Source: SAR86 cluster bacterium (GTDB lineage Bacteria > Pseudomonadota > Gammaproteobacteria > Magnimaribacterales > D2472). From it: DNA of 64,000 nucleotides. The translations under genes and the position numbers were made by a program. Below, piece after piece: positions 35,044-43,408 of this stretch (its first letter is position 1; every line of letters begins with the position of its first letter). Below the pieces are notes generated by a model, which did no database searches, was not told where the DNA came from, and was given only the letters and a program-made list of their open reading frames with translations. The stretch spans positions 986,170 to 1,050,169 of the forward strand of contig CP097973.1 in the NCBI GenBank assembly GCA_023703655.1, written 5' to 3'.

Positions 35044-35982
35044 CTAGTCTCCTAAGCCATTTATGGCTGCTATCCCCATTGATTGTATGCCCTGCTCAGT
35101 CAGACTCGCCCTGTGTGATGAGGCAAAGAAATTATCTAATTTGAGCAGTGGGGATTTGAATGCTGGTTCATGTTCAAAAACGTCAAAAGATGCAAAAGCT
35201 AAATTATTATTTTTAAGAAATTTATATAATTCCACCTCATCAACAATACCTCCTCTTGAGGTATTAATCAAAATTATGGATTCTTTCATTTGCTTAAAAG
35301 CATCCTTATTGATCATATTTTTGGTACCTGAGCTCAAAGGTACGTGAATGCTGACGATGTCCGACGTTGAAAGTACTTCTGAGATTGATGCTTGTTTTAA
35401 ATTCTTATCATTAAATTTATCTATTTCAGCTGAAGAAAATTTCCTCTCATCAAAAAATAAAATCTTATTACCAAATGGTTTCAATAAGCTTACTAAACAA
35501 GATCCAATATTTCCAAATCCAATAATTCCAATTTTTTTACCTTTTAGCTCTTGCCCTTTTGCTTGAGTCCAATTTCCCTCAATGATCTCTGTTTTATTAT
35601 TATGAACTTGTCTAAGGGAATTCAGCATTAATAAGAGAGTAAATTCTGCAACGGATTGTTTATTACTGCCTGGTTGAAATTTAATCTGAATATTTCGTTT
35701 CTTGCACTCACCAAGATCTAAGTTATTCAATCCTACTCCATATTTGCTAATGAGTTTTAATTTTGGAAGTTGGTCCAAAATATCTTTATCGATGATCTCT
35801 ATCCCCACAATAGCTTTATCGGCATTGGCTAAAAATTTCACAAGTTCATTTTCTTTTAAAGTCTTACCAGTCAAATTCAGCGATACGTTTGGATATGATT
35901 CTTTTAATTTTTTTACAAGAAACTGGTTGGTTGAAAATGATCTAGAGGTAACAGCCACCAGACTGTCATCAAACTTTGCCAT
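35044..35982 (-). CDS. D-isomer-specific 2-hydroxyacid dehydrogenase
   Basis: 312 residues. The NAD-binding motif GKKIGIIGFGNIGSCL lies at about 147-162, catalytic Arg in NTSRGGIVDE, Glu in FEHEP and His in SSHRASLT, so the active site is intact. It resembles the catalytic core of SerA without regulatory ACT domains, and oxidises or reduces a D-2-hydroxyacid/2-keto acid. It overlaps the phosphatase gene by 14 bases and precedes the pyruvate aldolase by 3, so it probably supplies or removes a keto acid in the same pathway (inference). The C-terminus is short (ends INGLGD). Confidence 0.9.
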   Translation of the reverse strand: MAKFDDSLVAVTSRSFSTNQFLVKKLKESYPNVSLNLTGKTLKENELVKFLANADKAIVGIEIIDKDILDQLPKLKLISKYGVGLNNLDLGECKKRNIQIKFQPGSNKQSVAEFTLLLMLNSLRQVHNNKTEIIEGNWTQAKGQELKGKKIGIIGFGNIGSCLVSLLKPFGNKILFFDERKFSSAEIDKFNDKNLKQASISEVLSTSDIVSIHVPLSSGTKNMINKDAFKQMKESIILINTSRGGIVDEVELYKFLKNNNLAFASFDVFEHEPAFKSPLLKLDNFFASSHRASLTEQGIQSMGIAAINGLGD

Positions 35983-36706
35983 TTGTGAACTCTGCGTCTA
36001 GTCTAAATTTATTATCTGCAGTTGACATACTGATTTTGCCACCAGCCTCCTTAACAATTATTGCACCAGCGGCAATGTCCCATAAAAAAATACCTTCCTC
36101 TCTATATATTTCAGCTTTTCCTGCGGCAACAAATGTGTTGGCAATTGCAGCAGACCCAATCATTCTCACTTTTTTCCAACATTTGAAGTCGTCAATCATT
36201 CTTGAGAAATACTCCTTTGAGTATTCCTTTTTAGATGGAATTCCAGTTACGATAGTACCTTTGGAATGTTCAGATATATTTGAAACAGTTATTCTTTTAT
36301 TATTTACAAATGCTCCTTTTTCCTTGGATGCAAAATAAAGATTCTCACTAAAAAAATCGTTAATAACACCAAGAATCGGCTCATTATTATGCATAAGTGC
36401 TATTGAAACTGCGCAGATCGGAATATTTCTAAAATAGTTTGATGTTCCATCTAAAGGATCAATTACCCAAAAAGCTGATCCAAGATTACCTTTATGGCCA
36501 AATTCTTCTCCAAGAATTGGCAAATTTGATCTTGTGGAAATATATTCAGTGATTAGGTTTTCAGCATCTTGATCAATTTGAAGTTTTATATCCCTGCCAT
36601 CGTCTACTAAGATTTTTTGGGCATCATTGTTTGCGGAGATTAAAAATTTACCAGCAAGTAAAGCAGCATCTTTTGCAATCTCAAGACTTTTATCAATATC
36701 AATCAT
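35969..36706 (-). CDS. inositol monophosphatase family phosphatase
   Basis: 245 residues from ATG at 36706; a longer form from TTG at 36742 is possible, but ATG gives the normal family start (IDKSLEIAKDAALLAGKFL). Metal-binding motifs are LGEEFG and WVIDPLDGTSNYFRN, and the late LWDIAAGAIIVKEAGG is present. It removes phosphate from a sugar, inositol or related phosphate, depending on Mg2+. In this cluster it could take the place of a HAD-type KdsC/GmhB phosphatase (inference). Its start overlaps the SIS gene by 8 bases and its end the dehydrogenase by 14. Confidence 0.9.
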   Translation of the reverse strand: MIDIDKSLEIAKDAALLAGKFLISANNDAQKILVDDGRDIKLQIDQDAENLITEYISTRSNLPILGEEFGHKGNLGSAFWVIDPLDGTSNYFRNIPICAVSIALMHNNEPILGVINDFFSENLYFASKEKGAFVNNKRITVSNISEHSKGTIVTGIPSKKEYSKEYFSRMIDDFKCWKKVRMIGSAAIANTFVAAGKAEIYREEGIFLWDIAAGAIIVKEAGGKISMSTADNKFRLDAEFTNGKV

Positions 36707-37283
36707 TTGAATCTTTGAAGATGGCACGAAAATAGGAACCAACTAAACCACAAATTACCATGTGAAGATCTTCAGCAGGACCATACTCTCCAATCTTTGT
36801 AGGTACATGAATATTCAAATCTGTGTTCTGTTTAAGATATCCCCCATCAAATGCTGTTAGAGATACCGTGAAAATGTTGTGTTTTTTTGACCAATCAATA
36901 GCTTTAATTAGATTTTGCGAATTACCGGATGCAGAAATGCATACTAAAGTATCACCAGCATCAGCTTGAGTTTGCAATTGCTGCAAAAAAATATTTTCAT
37001 ATCCATCATCATTAGCTATGGCTGTGATTACAGCTTGATTATCACATAAACTAATTGCCTTAAATGGATTTTCAAACTGTCTGCTTCCTAAAGATATGTC
37101 ATTAACGAAATGACTTGCAGTTGAAGCACTGCCACCATTTCCAATAAAAAAAATCTTTCTATTATTCTCTCTAACATCTAATATTTGATTAATAAATCTT
37201 GCAATGTCCTCATTGCTTAGTTTCTCCAACAATGAAGATAAATATTTCAAATAATCTGCCGAAAATTCTTTTGGTGAATTCAT
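36699..37283 (-). CDS. SIS-domain phosphosugar isomerase, GmhA-like
   Basis: 194 residues, single SIS domain, GmhA length. FFIGNGGSASTASHFVNDIS lies at about 45-64 (phosphate-binding Ser residues and the His found in phosphoheptose isomerases), with CISASGNSQNLIKAI near 113-127 and a C-terminal EDLHMVICG helix. It likely interconverts a ketose and aldose phosphate, as GmhA makes D-glycero-D-manno-heptose 7-phosphate; the exact substrate is not provable. It overlaps the oxidoreductase upstream by 4 bases and the phosphatase downstream by 8. Confidence 0.85.
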   Translation of the reverse strand: MNSPKEFSADYLKYLSSLLEKLSNEDIARFINQILDVRENNRKIFFIGNGGSASTASHFVNDISLGSRQFENPFKAISLCDNQAVITAIANDDGYENIFLQQLQTQADAGDTLVCISASGNSQNLIKAIDWSKKHNIFTVSLTAFDGGYLKQNTDLNIHVPTKIGEYGPAEDLHMVICGLVGSYFRAIFKDSND

Positions 37284-38308
37284 TCAAAAACTCTCTCTGC
37301 CCATTTTGAATCAGATTCATATATCTTTTCAATTAATTGCATGATTTTCATAGCGTCATCTATATTACTAGTTTTGATTGGCTTATCGTTAGTAATTGCA
37401 TGAAGGAAATAATTTATTTCTTTGTCCCATGATAAATCATTTTTGAAAGTCTCGATTTTCTCGTCTAATGAGGTATCTCTTGAATCTGGATTATGTCTAA
37501 TAATAATTAATTCCTCCTCTCCATAGCTTTTTGATCCACTCAAAATTCCTTGCATAATGATTGAACCCTGTTGCAATGTAATTTCTAAATTAAATTTATG
37601 TCTCCATTGAGTAGCAGATGAGTGTATTTGTGCAACTATACCTTCATCGGACCTCATGATTGCAAAGGCATTATCTTCTACGTCATGACCCCAAAATGCA
37701 TTATCTACGAAACTATGAATTTCTGTAAATTCCTGATTTGAAAAATAACTTATTAAATCGAGCATATGAATGCCTTGATCTAACAAAATTCCTCCTCCCG
37801 CTTGATTACGTTTTGATCTCCAATCAGTTTGATCAAAAGTGATAATCTTTGATTTGCCGTATGTGCCTTTCAAATTTACTATTTTTCCAAGTTGCATAGA
37901 ATCAATAACTTGCTTTGCTAAAATTGCGGATTCATGAAATCGATGATTAAATCCGTACATAAGCTTAAGTGACGGATTTGCTTTAGATATTGATATTATT
38001 TCGTTTAATTCAGCGGAAGTTCTAGCTGGTGGTTTTTCGCAAAAAACATGTGAACCTTTCTTGAGAGCCCTTGCGGTTGCATCTTTTGCATACAAATTAG
38101 GTAGGCTTACAAATGCAACGTCAAAGTCAATGGTTTCAATTAGAGTAATGTAGTCATCAAACAAAGCAATACTCTTGTCTAGACCAACTAGATTTTCTTT
38201 TTTTTGATCAGAAACTGCAACTATTGAAAGATTGGGTATATTTTTAAGGATATCGAATCGTCTCGATCCAACTACACCAAAACCAAGAATACCAATTTTT
38301 AGTGGCAT
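37280..38308 (-). CDS. Gfo/Idh/MocA family oxidoreductase
   Basis: 342 residues. N-terminal Rossmann motif ILGFGVVGSRRF, the family's CEKPPARTSAEL near 89-100 with the Lys-Pro pair, and a C-terminal alpha/beta domain with GGGILLDQGIHMLDLI near 171-186 carrying the conserved Asp and His. It oxidises or reduces a sugar or sugar nucleotide with NAD(P). It lies in the centre of the sugar-acid cluster, 5 bases after a PQQ-type dehydrogenase and overlapping the SIS isomerase by 4. Substrate unknown. Confidence 0.9.
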   Translation of the reverse strand: MPLKIGILGFGVVGSRRFDILKNIPNLSIVAVSDQKKENLVGLDKSIALFDDYITLIETIDFDVAFVSLPNLYAKDATARALKKGSHVFCEKPPARTSAELNEIISISKANPSLKLMYGFNHRFHESAILAKQVIDSMQLGKIVNLKGTYGKSKIITFDQTDWRSKRNQAGGGILLDQGIHMLDLISYFSNQEFTEIHSFVDNAFWGHDVEDNAFAIMRSDEGIVAQIHSSATQWRHKFNLEITLQQGSIIMQGILSGSKSYGEEELIIIRHNPDSRDTSLDEKIETFKNDLSWDKEINYFLHAITNDKPIKTSNIDDAMKIMQLIEKIYESDSKWAERVFE

Positions 38309-38313
38309 GTTAA

Positions 38314-39420
38314 CTATGACTTTTTATATGTAACCCTATAAATCATATTTGCTTTATCATCAGAAATAAGGAGGGTACCATCAGACATCTCAAAAGGTGC
38401 TGCCGGCCTTCCAAGAACAGTCTCTCCCTCTAAAAAACCAGTAAGAAAATCTTTGCTATCAACAACATTCCCATCGTTATCAAACATTACTCTTATAACT
38501 TTGTAGCCAACTTTGGACGATCTATTCCATGATCCATGCAATGTAATGAATGCATTATTTCTATATTCTTTTGGAAAATGATTGCTTTCGTAAAACTCAA
38601 TTCCTGTTGGAGCGACATGGGCACCAAGTTCAAGAATAGGATCCTTGTATGCAAATCCATGCTCATAATCTCCAAATTCTGGATCATCAACATTCATGGC
38701 ATGACGGTAAGGAAAACCAAAAAATTCGCCTTTGAAGTCTAAAACGTTTAGTTCGCAATCTGGTGAATCATCCCCTAACCAGTCTCTTCCGTTATCTGTA
38801 AAATATAATTTTCCATTTGTCGGATGCCAATCAAATCCAACCGAATTCCTCACCCCATTAGCTTCAATTTGCCAACTACCATTTTCAAATCTCATTATGG
38901 AAGCAAATCTTTTATCATCTTTTAAACACACATTGCACGGCGCACCTACATTTACGAGAAAACTGCCATCTTTATCAAATTTTATCCATTTACGCCCATG
39001 CCAACTGTCGTTAGGTAATTCATCAGTAATTAATTGAAGTTTAAATTCTTCAATTTGATTTTTATCAAGCATGGTTTCAATATCTTCAACTTTCCAAATC
39101 TTGCCTACTTCTGCTATGTAAAGATTTCCATCATGGAATGCGACGCCAGCAGGATCATTCAAGTTATCTGCAATCAGGATATTTTGATCAATAGTTCCAT
39201 TTTTATCTGTATCTTTAATAGCGTGTACTTGACCCGATTTAGTGCCTACAAAAATGTAACCTTTGTTTCCCTCTGACATCTGTCTGGGTGTATTAATTCC
39301 ATCAGCAAAGACGGAAATTTCAAAGTTATCATCAATAATAAGATTGTTAACAACATCGTTGTTGGCTCTTAATTGGAAAGGTGTAAAAATAAGTAAAATT
39401 ATTAAAATGTAATGTATCAT
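38314..39420 (-). CDS. secreted PQQ-dependent sugar dehydrogenase (sorbosone dehydrogenase-like)
   Basis: 368 residues with a signal peptide (1-19, ending LRA). Propeller segments: FEISVFADGINTPRQMSEG, FVGTKSGQVHAIKDTDKNG (with a Ca-binding-like DTDKNGT), SWHGRKWIKF, NGVRNSVGFDWHPTNGKLYF, and the late LITLHGSWNRS-type segment. This belongs to a GSDH subfamily different from the two genes at 7.8-13.6 kb. The enzyme would oxidise an aldose or sorbosone in the periplasm. It is divergent from the WecA-like gene with a 20-bp spacer. Confidence 0.85.
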   Translation of the reverse strand: MIHYILIILLIFTPFQLRANNDVVNNLIIDDNFEISVFADGINTPRQMSEGNKGYIFVGTKSGQVHAIKDTDKNGTIDQNILIADNLNDPAGVAFHDGNLYIAEVGKIWKVEDIETMLDKNQIEEFKLQLITDELPNDSWHGRKWIKFDKDGSFLVNVGAPCNVCLKDDKRFASIMRFENGSWQIEANGVRNSVGFDWHPTNGKLYFTDNGRDWLGDDSPDCELNVLDFKGEFFGFPYRHAMNVDDPEFGDYEHGFAYKDPILELGAHVAPTGIEFYESNHFPKEYRNNAFITLHGSWNRSSKVGYKVIRVMFDNDGNVVDSKDFLTGFLEGETVLGRPAAPFEMSDGTLLISDDKANMIYRVTYKKS

Positions 39421-39440
39421 CGTTATAAGCCTTATATTTT
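39421..39440. promoter_or_regulatory. 20-bp divergent spacer with near-palindromic -10-like core
   Basis: The whole spacer between the PQQ dehydrogenase (-) and the WecA-like gene (+) is 20 bases. Its core TATAAGCCTTATA is an imperfect inverted repeat, so a TATA-like hexamer faces each way. This fits a symmetric bidirectional promoter; any -35 elements would lie inside the opposing coding regions. Confidence 0.3.
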
Positions 39441-40811
39441 ATGAATATCAGTATAGCAGTCGTAATATTTCTTTTAACCGTTTTTGCATCAATTAGTTTA
39501 AATGGAATTATGAGAAATATAGCAAAAAATAATAGATGGCTTATTGATATTCCTGATAAAAATAGAAAATTTCATTTAACGCCCACTCCAGTCACTGGTG
39601 GTATTGCTATTCAAATTGCGATGCTGACAGGATTTTTGGCCTTATTTTTTCTTGCAGACTTTACCATTCAGAGTGAAATCAGAAATCTACCACTAACAAG
39701 CAACAGCATTAATGATGGTGACTTCCATAAAAAGAGTCTTAAACTTGAAAATAGCGATCAGAATGAAATATTTGACTTGCTCATAAGTGAAACTCAGTCA
39801 AATAATGAATCAGACTTTGAAGTTCAGCTCCAAGGCTCTGATGAGGTAGTTGAAATCAAGATGCTTGAAAATGGAGTCTTCAGAGTAAATAACAATGGCA
39901 ATTTTTCAGACTATGTCATTGAAAATGGCAACGTGGTTAGCTTGGCAGGTGATGTTAGTGAAAGCTATAAATTTTCAGGCTCAAAACCATTTGAAATAAA
40001 TAAATTTGTTATTCTCTTCATAATATTTGGCTTGCTTCTGCAAGCTTTTACATTGGTTGATGATGCTTGGGGTGTTAATCCAAAAATTAGGATTACCTTT
40101 CAAGTTCTTTTAAATTTATTATTTTGTCTTGCAAGTGGAATTTACGTTAATGACATTGGATTTGGGATTGGTAATGAAAATATTCAATTAGGTTTTCTTG
40201 GAATACCATTTACTGTATTTTGCGTAACTGGGATCATTAACGCATTTAATATGATTGATGGAATAAATGGACTATGCGCATCAATGGTTATTTCTGCATT
40301 AATTGGATTCATAATCATCACGGGATTGGACGTTGTGAATTATGCTTTTGTAATTGCATTTGGGGGTATTTTTGGTTTTCTTATCTACAATTTAGGTGTA
40401 GTTGGTGAAAAAAGACGTGTTTTCTTAGGAGATAATGGTTCATCATTTCTTGGGTTTTTTGTTGCATGGGCATGCATATATTTATCATCGGCAGAAAATA
40501 ACTTTTTTAACCCTGTTACAGCATTATGGTTAGTGTTTATTCCCTTCTTAGATTGTATGAATGTAATATTGCAAAGAATGAGACGTGGCAAAAAACTTTT
40601 TAGTCCAGATAGAAACCATTTACATCATTTGCTAATGAAACGTGAAATAAATCCTTTGACTGTATTAAGTTATATTTTTCTGATATCTCTCTTTTTTGTT
40701 TTCATTGGAATTTCGCTAGATTATTTTGGAATTAGTGCATCAATATCTTTATTATTATTTTTAATCTCTGGTTCAATTTATTTATACTTTACTCAAAGGC
40801 TATCAGAATAA
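39441..40811 (+). CDS. WecA/MraY-family undecaprenyl-phosphate sugar-phosphate transferase with periplasmic insertion
   Basis: 456 residues, about 90 more than E. coli WecA. The catalytic motifs are complete: RKFHLTPTPVTGGI near 42-55, Asp207-Asp208 in LVDDAWGV, NAFNMIDGINGL at 267-278, FLGDNGSSFLG at 328-338 and HLHH at 393-396. It transfers a sugar-1-phosphate to undecaprenyl phosphate at the cytoplasmic face, starting O-antigen or other glycan synthesis. Residues about 76-186, between helices 2 and 3 and so predicted periplasmic, form an acidic, Asn/Ser-rich insertion I do not recognise. Its stop overlaps the TerB-like start (TAATG). Confidence 0.88.
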   Translation: MNISIAVVIFLLTVFASISLNGIMRNIAKNNRWLIDIPDKNRKFHLTPTPVTGGIAIQIAMLTGFLALFFLADFTIQSEIRNLPLTSNSINDGDFHKKSLKLENSDQNEIFDLLISETQSNNESDFEVQLQGSDEVVEIKMLENGVFRVNNNGNFSDYVIENGNVVSLAGDVSESYKFSGSKPFEINKFVILFIIFGLLLQAFTLVDDAWGVNPKIRITFQVLLNLLFCLASGIYVNDIGFGIGNENIQLGFLGIPFTVFCVTGIINAFNMIDGINGLCASMVISALIGFIIITGLDVVNYAFVIAFGGIFGFLIYNLGVVGEKRRVFLGDNGSSFLGFFVAWACIYLSSAENNFFNPVTALWLVFIPFLDCMNVILQRMRRGKKLFSPDRNHLHHLLMKREINPLTVLSYIFLISLFFVFIGISLDYFGISASISLLLFLISGSIYLYFTQRLSE

Positions 40812-41242
40812 TGTTTTCATTCTTTAAAAGAGATAATGTTCAAAAAGAATTGGATGATAATACTAATTCATTTCAAGAAGTCATTTCTGTTATTTGTATA
40901 ATGCTGGAAATAAGTAGATTGGATGGAAAAGTAGATGAAAGTGAAATTGAGGAAATTAAGAAATACTTTGATAAGAACTTTGATGATACAAATTTTGAAG
41001 AAACTCTTGCTGAACTTCAACAAAAGTCATCTGAGGAAACTTCATTTCATCCATATGTGGAATCGATCAATAGTAATTGTGTGAAAGAGGAAAAAATTGA
41101 AATTATGAAAATAATTTGGAAATTAATTTTATCTGACGGAGTCATTGATCCATATGAAGATAATCTTTTCATGCAAATTGGCGATCTTTTATTTATTAAA
41201 AGATCTGAATTAATGAAAATCAAAAATTTAGGGTCTAGCTAA
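40811..41242 (+). CDS. TerB-like domain protein
   Basis: 143 residues, all-helical, acidic, no membrane segment. SVICIMLEISRLDGKVDESE near 27-46 and IIWKLILSDGVIDPYEDNLF near 97-116 are the paired TerB-type repeats with Asp-Gly and Glu metal-site positions. TerB-family proteins in many bacteria have no proven role beyond tellurite/stress clusters. The one-base overlap with the WecA-like gene implies joint expression. It overlaps the convergent DUF3604 gene by 15 bases. Confidence 0.7.
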   Translation: MFSFFKRDNVQKELDDNTNSFQEVISVICIMLEISRLDGKVDESEIEEIKKYFDKNFDDTNFEETLAELQQKSSEETSFHPYVESINSNCVKEEKIEIMKIIWKLILSDGVIDPYEDNLFMQIGDLLFIKRSELMKIKNLGSS

Positions 41243-43408
41243 ATATATTGGGGAAGACCAAGCTCTCTCATTGATTAGTGACAAACAGTCATCTTCAAGA
41301 GAAGTCTTAAAGCTGCCTTTGCAAATTTTTACCTCACCATTTTCAATTGTAATATTTTTTCCGTTAATTGCTGGAGTTTCTTCTTGAATGGCTCTGACAT
41401 AGTAAGAACTATCACGATTAAAATCTGGATCTTCGAATTCCACAGTACATCCACTATTATTTTTTTTACATTCAACAACAAGCCATGGATCTTGGATTAA
41501 ATTCTTAATTTCTTCACCCTGATATTCTTGAGGTGTAACCTTTATTACTTCAATTCTCTCAATAAGGTATCTTTCGTTTGATGGGTTATAGCACTCACCA
41601 GCACATAAATAATCTAATCTCTCAGGTGATAAAGAATCAACAGATACCGAAGGACATCCTGGCTTTTGTTTAAAACTTCCGGCAGCCCTCACTTTAAATT
41701 TAGGTGCTTGATTCATGATCACTTTTTGTCCCATATGGACTTTTTGCTCGCCAAAATTTATCAATTCAAACCAAAGTAACATTCTCGGGCCGGATGTTCC
41801 ATAGACTCTTTTTTGTTTCAAAGCCTCCCAAATATCATCCTTTGATCTAGACTTTGCATGTACTGCAACGATTCCACCAGGATATACAAAACTAGAATTG
41901 CGTTCATTATCTGGTAACGAATCTCCAGCATTAATGCCAGGCAATTCAGGAAAATTTGGATCTTCGGCATAGTATTTATAGTCAAAAAAGGATGATTTAA
42001 CTCCTGATGCAAAAGTCATTTTTCTTCTTTCGTATTGTTTGTAGCCAGTACCAGGTCTTGCAGTATGATCATCAGTTGATGCTATAAATCCAAATTCATA
42101 TCTTTGTGGATCTTCCATATCAAAATTTGTAATAGCTAGTGCATATTGTGCAGATTGTTTTGGTCTATAGCTAAAAGATGGTTTGAAACAATCATTGCAT
42201 TGATTACAATTTAGCCATTCTTCTGGTTCTGCCTCAGGGAAAACTTCATTTGAATAGGGCCCAGCTTCGATAGTATATTGTTTTGCCAATTCGACTCTTG
42301 ATGCACATTCTTCATCGCTTAAACCTTCACACCTTTTTTTCATCATTTCGCCTGCCTGCCAACAACATGGCAAAAAATCTTCAGTTGGAGCAGGACAAAA
42401 CTTTGTACCGTCTGGATTTATTCCAACGCCGGCAAAATCTCTAAACTCCTCACCATTTCCATGACCTGACATAATCTCAAGCAAAATTTGCTTGCTTCTA
42501 TCATGGCCCTCATTATTTAGTCGATTATCCCAAGAAGTATTATAAGGAACATGTAATCCCCACGTGGTTCCATGAGGAATCACAATTGAATCAAATCCCC
42601 ACTCATCAATCTTCCTAAAAAGCTCTCTTGGGCTTTCAGCATATTCATAACAATCGTTTGGCAAATCATTAGTATTAAGAGAATTATTGCAAAATGGAAT
42701 GCTTTCAACACGATCTAATAACCAAGTCAAATCTGAATATCTTTTGAAATTAAGTGGATCAACCCATTTTGCAGATGTTGCTTGTCGAGTTGTAGAAAAT
42801 ATTCCTAATCCAGTTTCAGGAGTTCGTGCACCTATTGGTCTTTTGGGCAAATTATTTACATCTTTGAAAATAACATTTCTATGACCCCAATTATTTTCAG
42901 GAGTGGTACCAATCTGAGTCCACTCCCAGCCTGGAAAAACAGTTAAATCTCTAGCATTCTCTACTTCATTACTTATATTGCATTGTTCAACAATTTTGTT
43001 TTGCTCTCTCCAATGTTCTGGAGTAAGGCTTTCTGCATGATCATTAAAACTAAAAAAATCAAGGTTTGCACAATATCGTGCAAAATCACATGCCATAGAA
43101 CTATCATGAATGCCTTGAAGCCCCATCATTGGAAGTTCAAGTGTAAAGGCATCAATAGAGTAAGTTGTATGAACATGCAAATCTCCAAAAAGTATCAGAT
43201 GTTCGTCAGTCAAATCCTTGCTATCTTGAAACAAATTATCTTTTGCTTCATAGAACTTTAAGTCATTTTCATGAATATATTGAGAACTTTTAGGAGGTCC
43301 CTCAATCTTGCCTGGAGGAACATCAGAGCCACAAGAATAAATAAAAAATAAGCTAGCAAAAATTGCAACTTTTACTCTAAAAAATTGTAAGCTCACCATA
43401 TTTTGCAA
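41228..43408 (-). CDS. DUF3604 domain lipoprotein
   Basis: 726 residues. The N-terminus has a hydrophobic segment ending FIYSC (Cys26), a plausible lipobox; ATG codon 4 (43399) is an alternative start. The PHP-like metal motif GDLHVHTTYSIDAF lies at about 75-88, with HDRSKQ..MSGHGN, STDDHTARPGTGY and TSGPRMLLWFE typical of DUF3604. Its biochemical function is unproven; the metal-binding pattern suggests a phosphoesterase or hydrolase. The start overlaps the esterase gene by up to 32 bases. Many Cys residues fit an exported, disulphide-bonded protein. Confidence 0.85.
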   Translation of the reverse strand: MQNMVSLQFFRVKVAIFASLFFIYSCGSDVPPGKIEGPPKSSQYIHENDLKFYEAKDNLFQDSKDLTDEHLILFGDLHVHTTYSIDAFTLELPMMGLQGIHDSSMACDFARYCANLDFFSFNDHAESLTPEHWREQNKIVEQCNISNEVENARDLTVFPGWEWTQIGTTPENNWGHRNVIFKDVNNLPKRPIGARTPETGLGIFSTTRQATSAKWVDPLNFKRYSDLTWLLDRVESIPFCNNSLNTNDLPNDCYEYAESPRELFRKIDEWGFDSIVIPHGTTWGLHVPYNTSWDNRLNNEGHDRSKQILLEIMSGHGNGEEFRDFAGVGINPDGTKFCPAPTEDFLPCCWQAGEMMKKRCEGLSDEECASRVELAKQYTIEAGPYSNEVFPEAEPEEWLNCNQCNDCFKPSFSYRPKQSAQYALAITNFDMEDPQRYEFGFIASTDDHTARPGTGYKQYERRKMTFASGVKSSFFDYKYYAEDPNFPELPGINAGDSLPDNERNSSFVYPGGIVAVHAKSRSKDDIWEALKQKRVYGTSGPRMLLWFELINFGEQKVHMGQKVIMNQAPKFKVRAAGSFKQKPGCPSVSVDSLSPERLDYLCAGECYNPSNERYLIERIEVIKVTPQEYQGEEIKNLIQDPWLVVECKKNNSGCTVEFEDPDFNRDSSYYVRAIQEETPAINGKNITIENGEVKICKGSFKTSLEDDCLSLINERAWSSPIYLARP

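Noticed and set aside
36707..36742. Longer TTG start for the IMPase-type phosphatase
   Set aside because: It would overlap the SIS gene by 44 bases and adds an atypical leader; ATG 36706 gives the normal family N-terminus.
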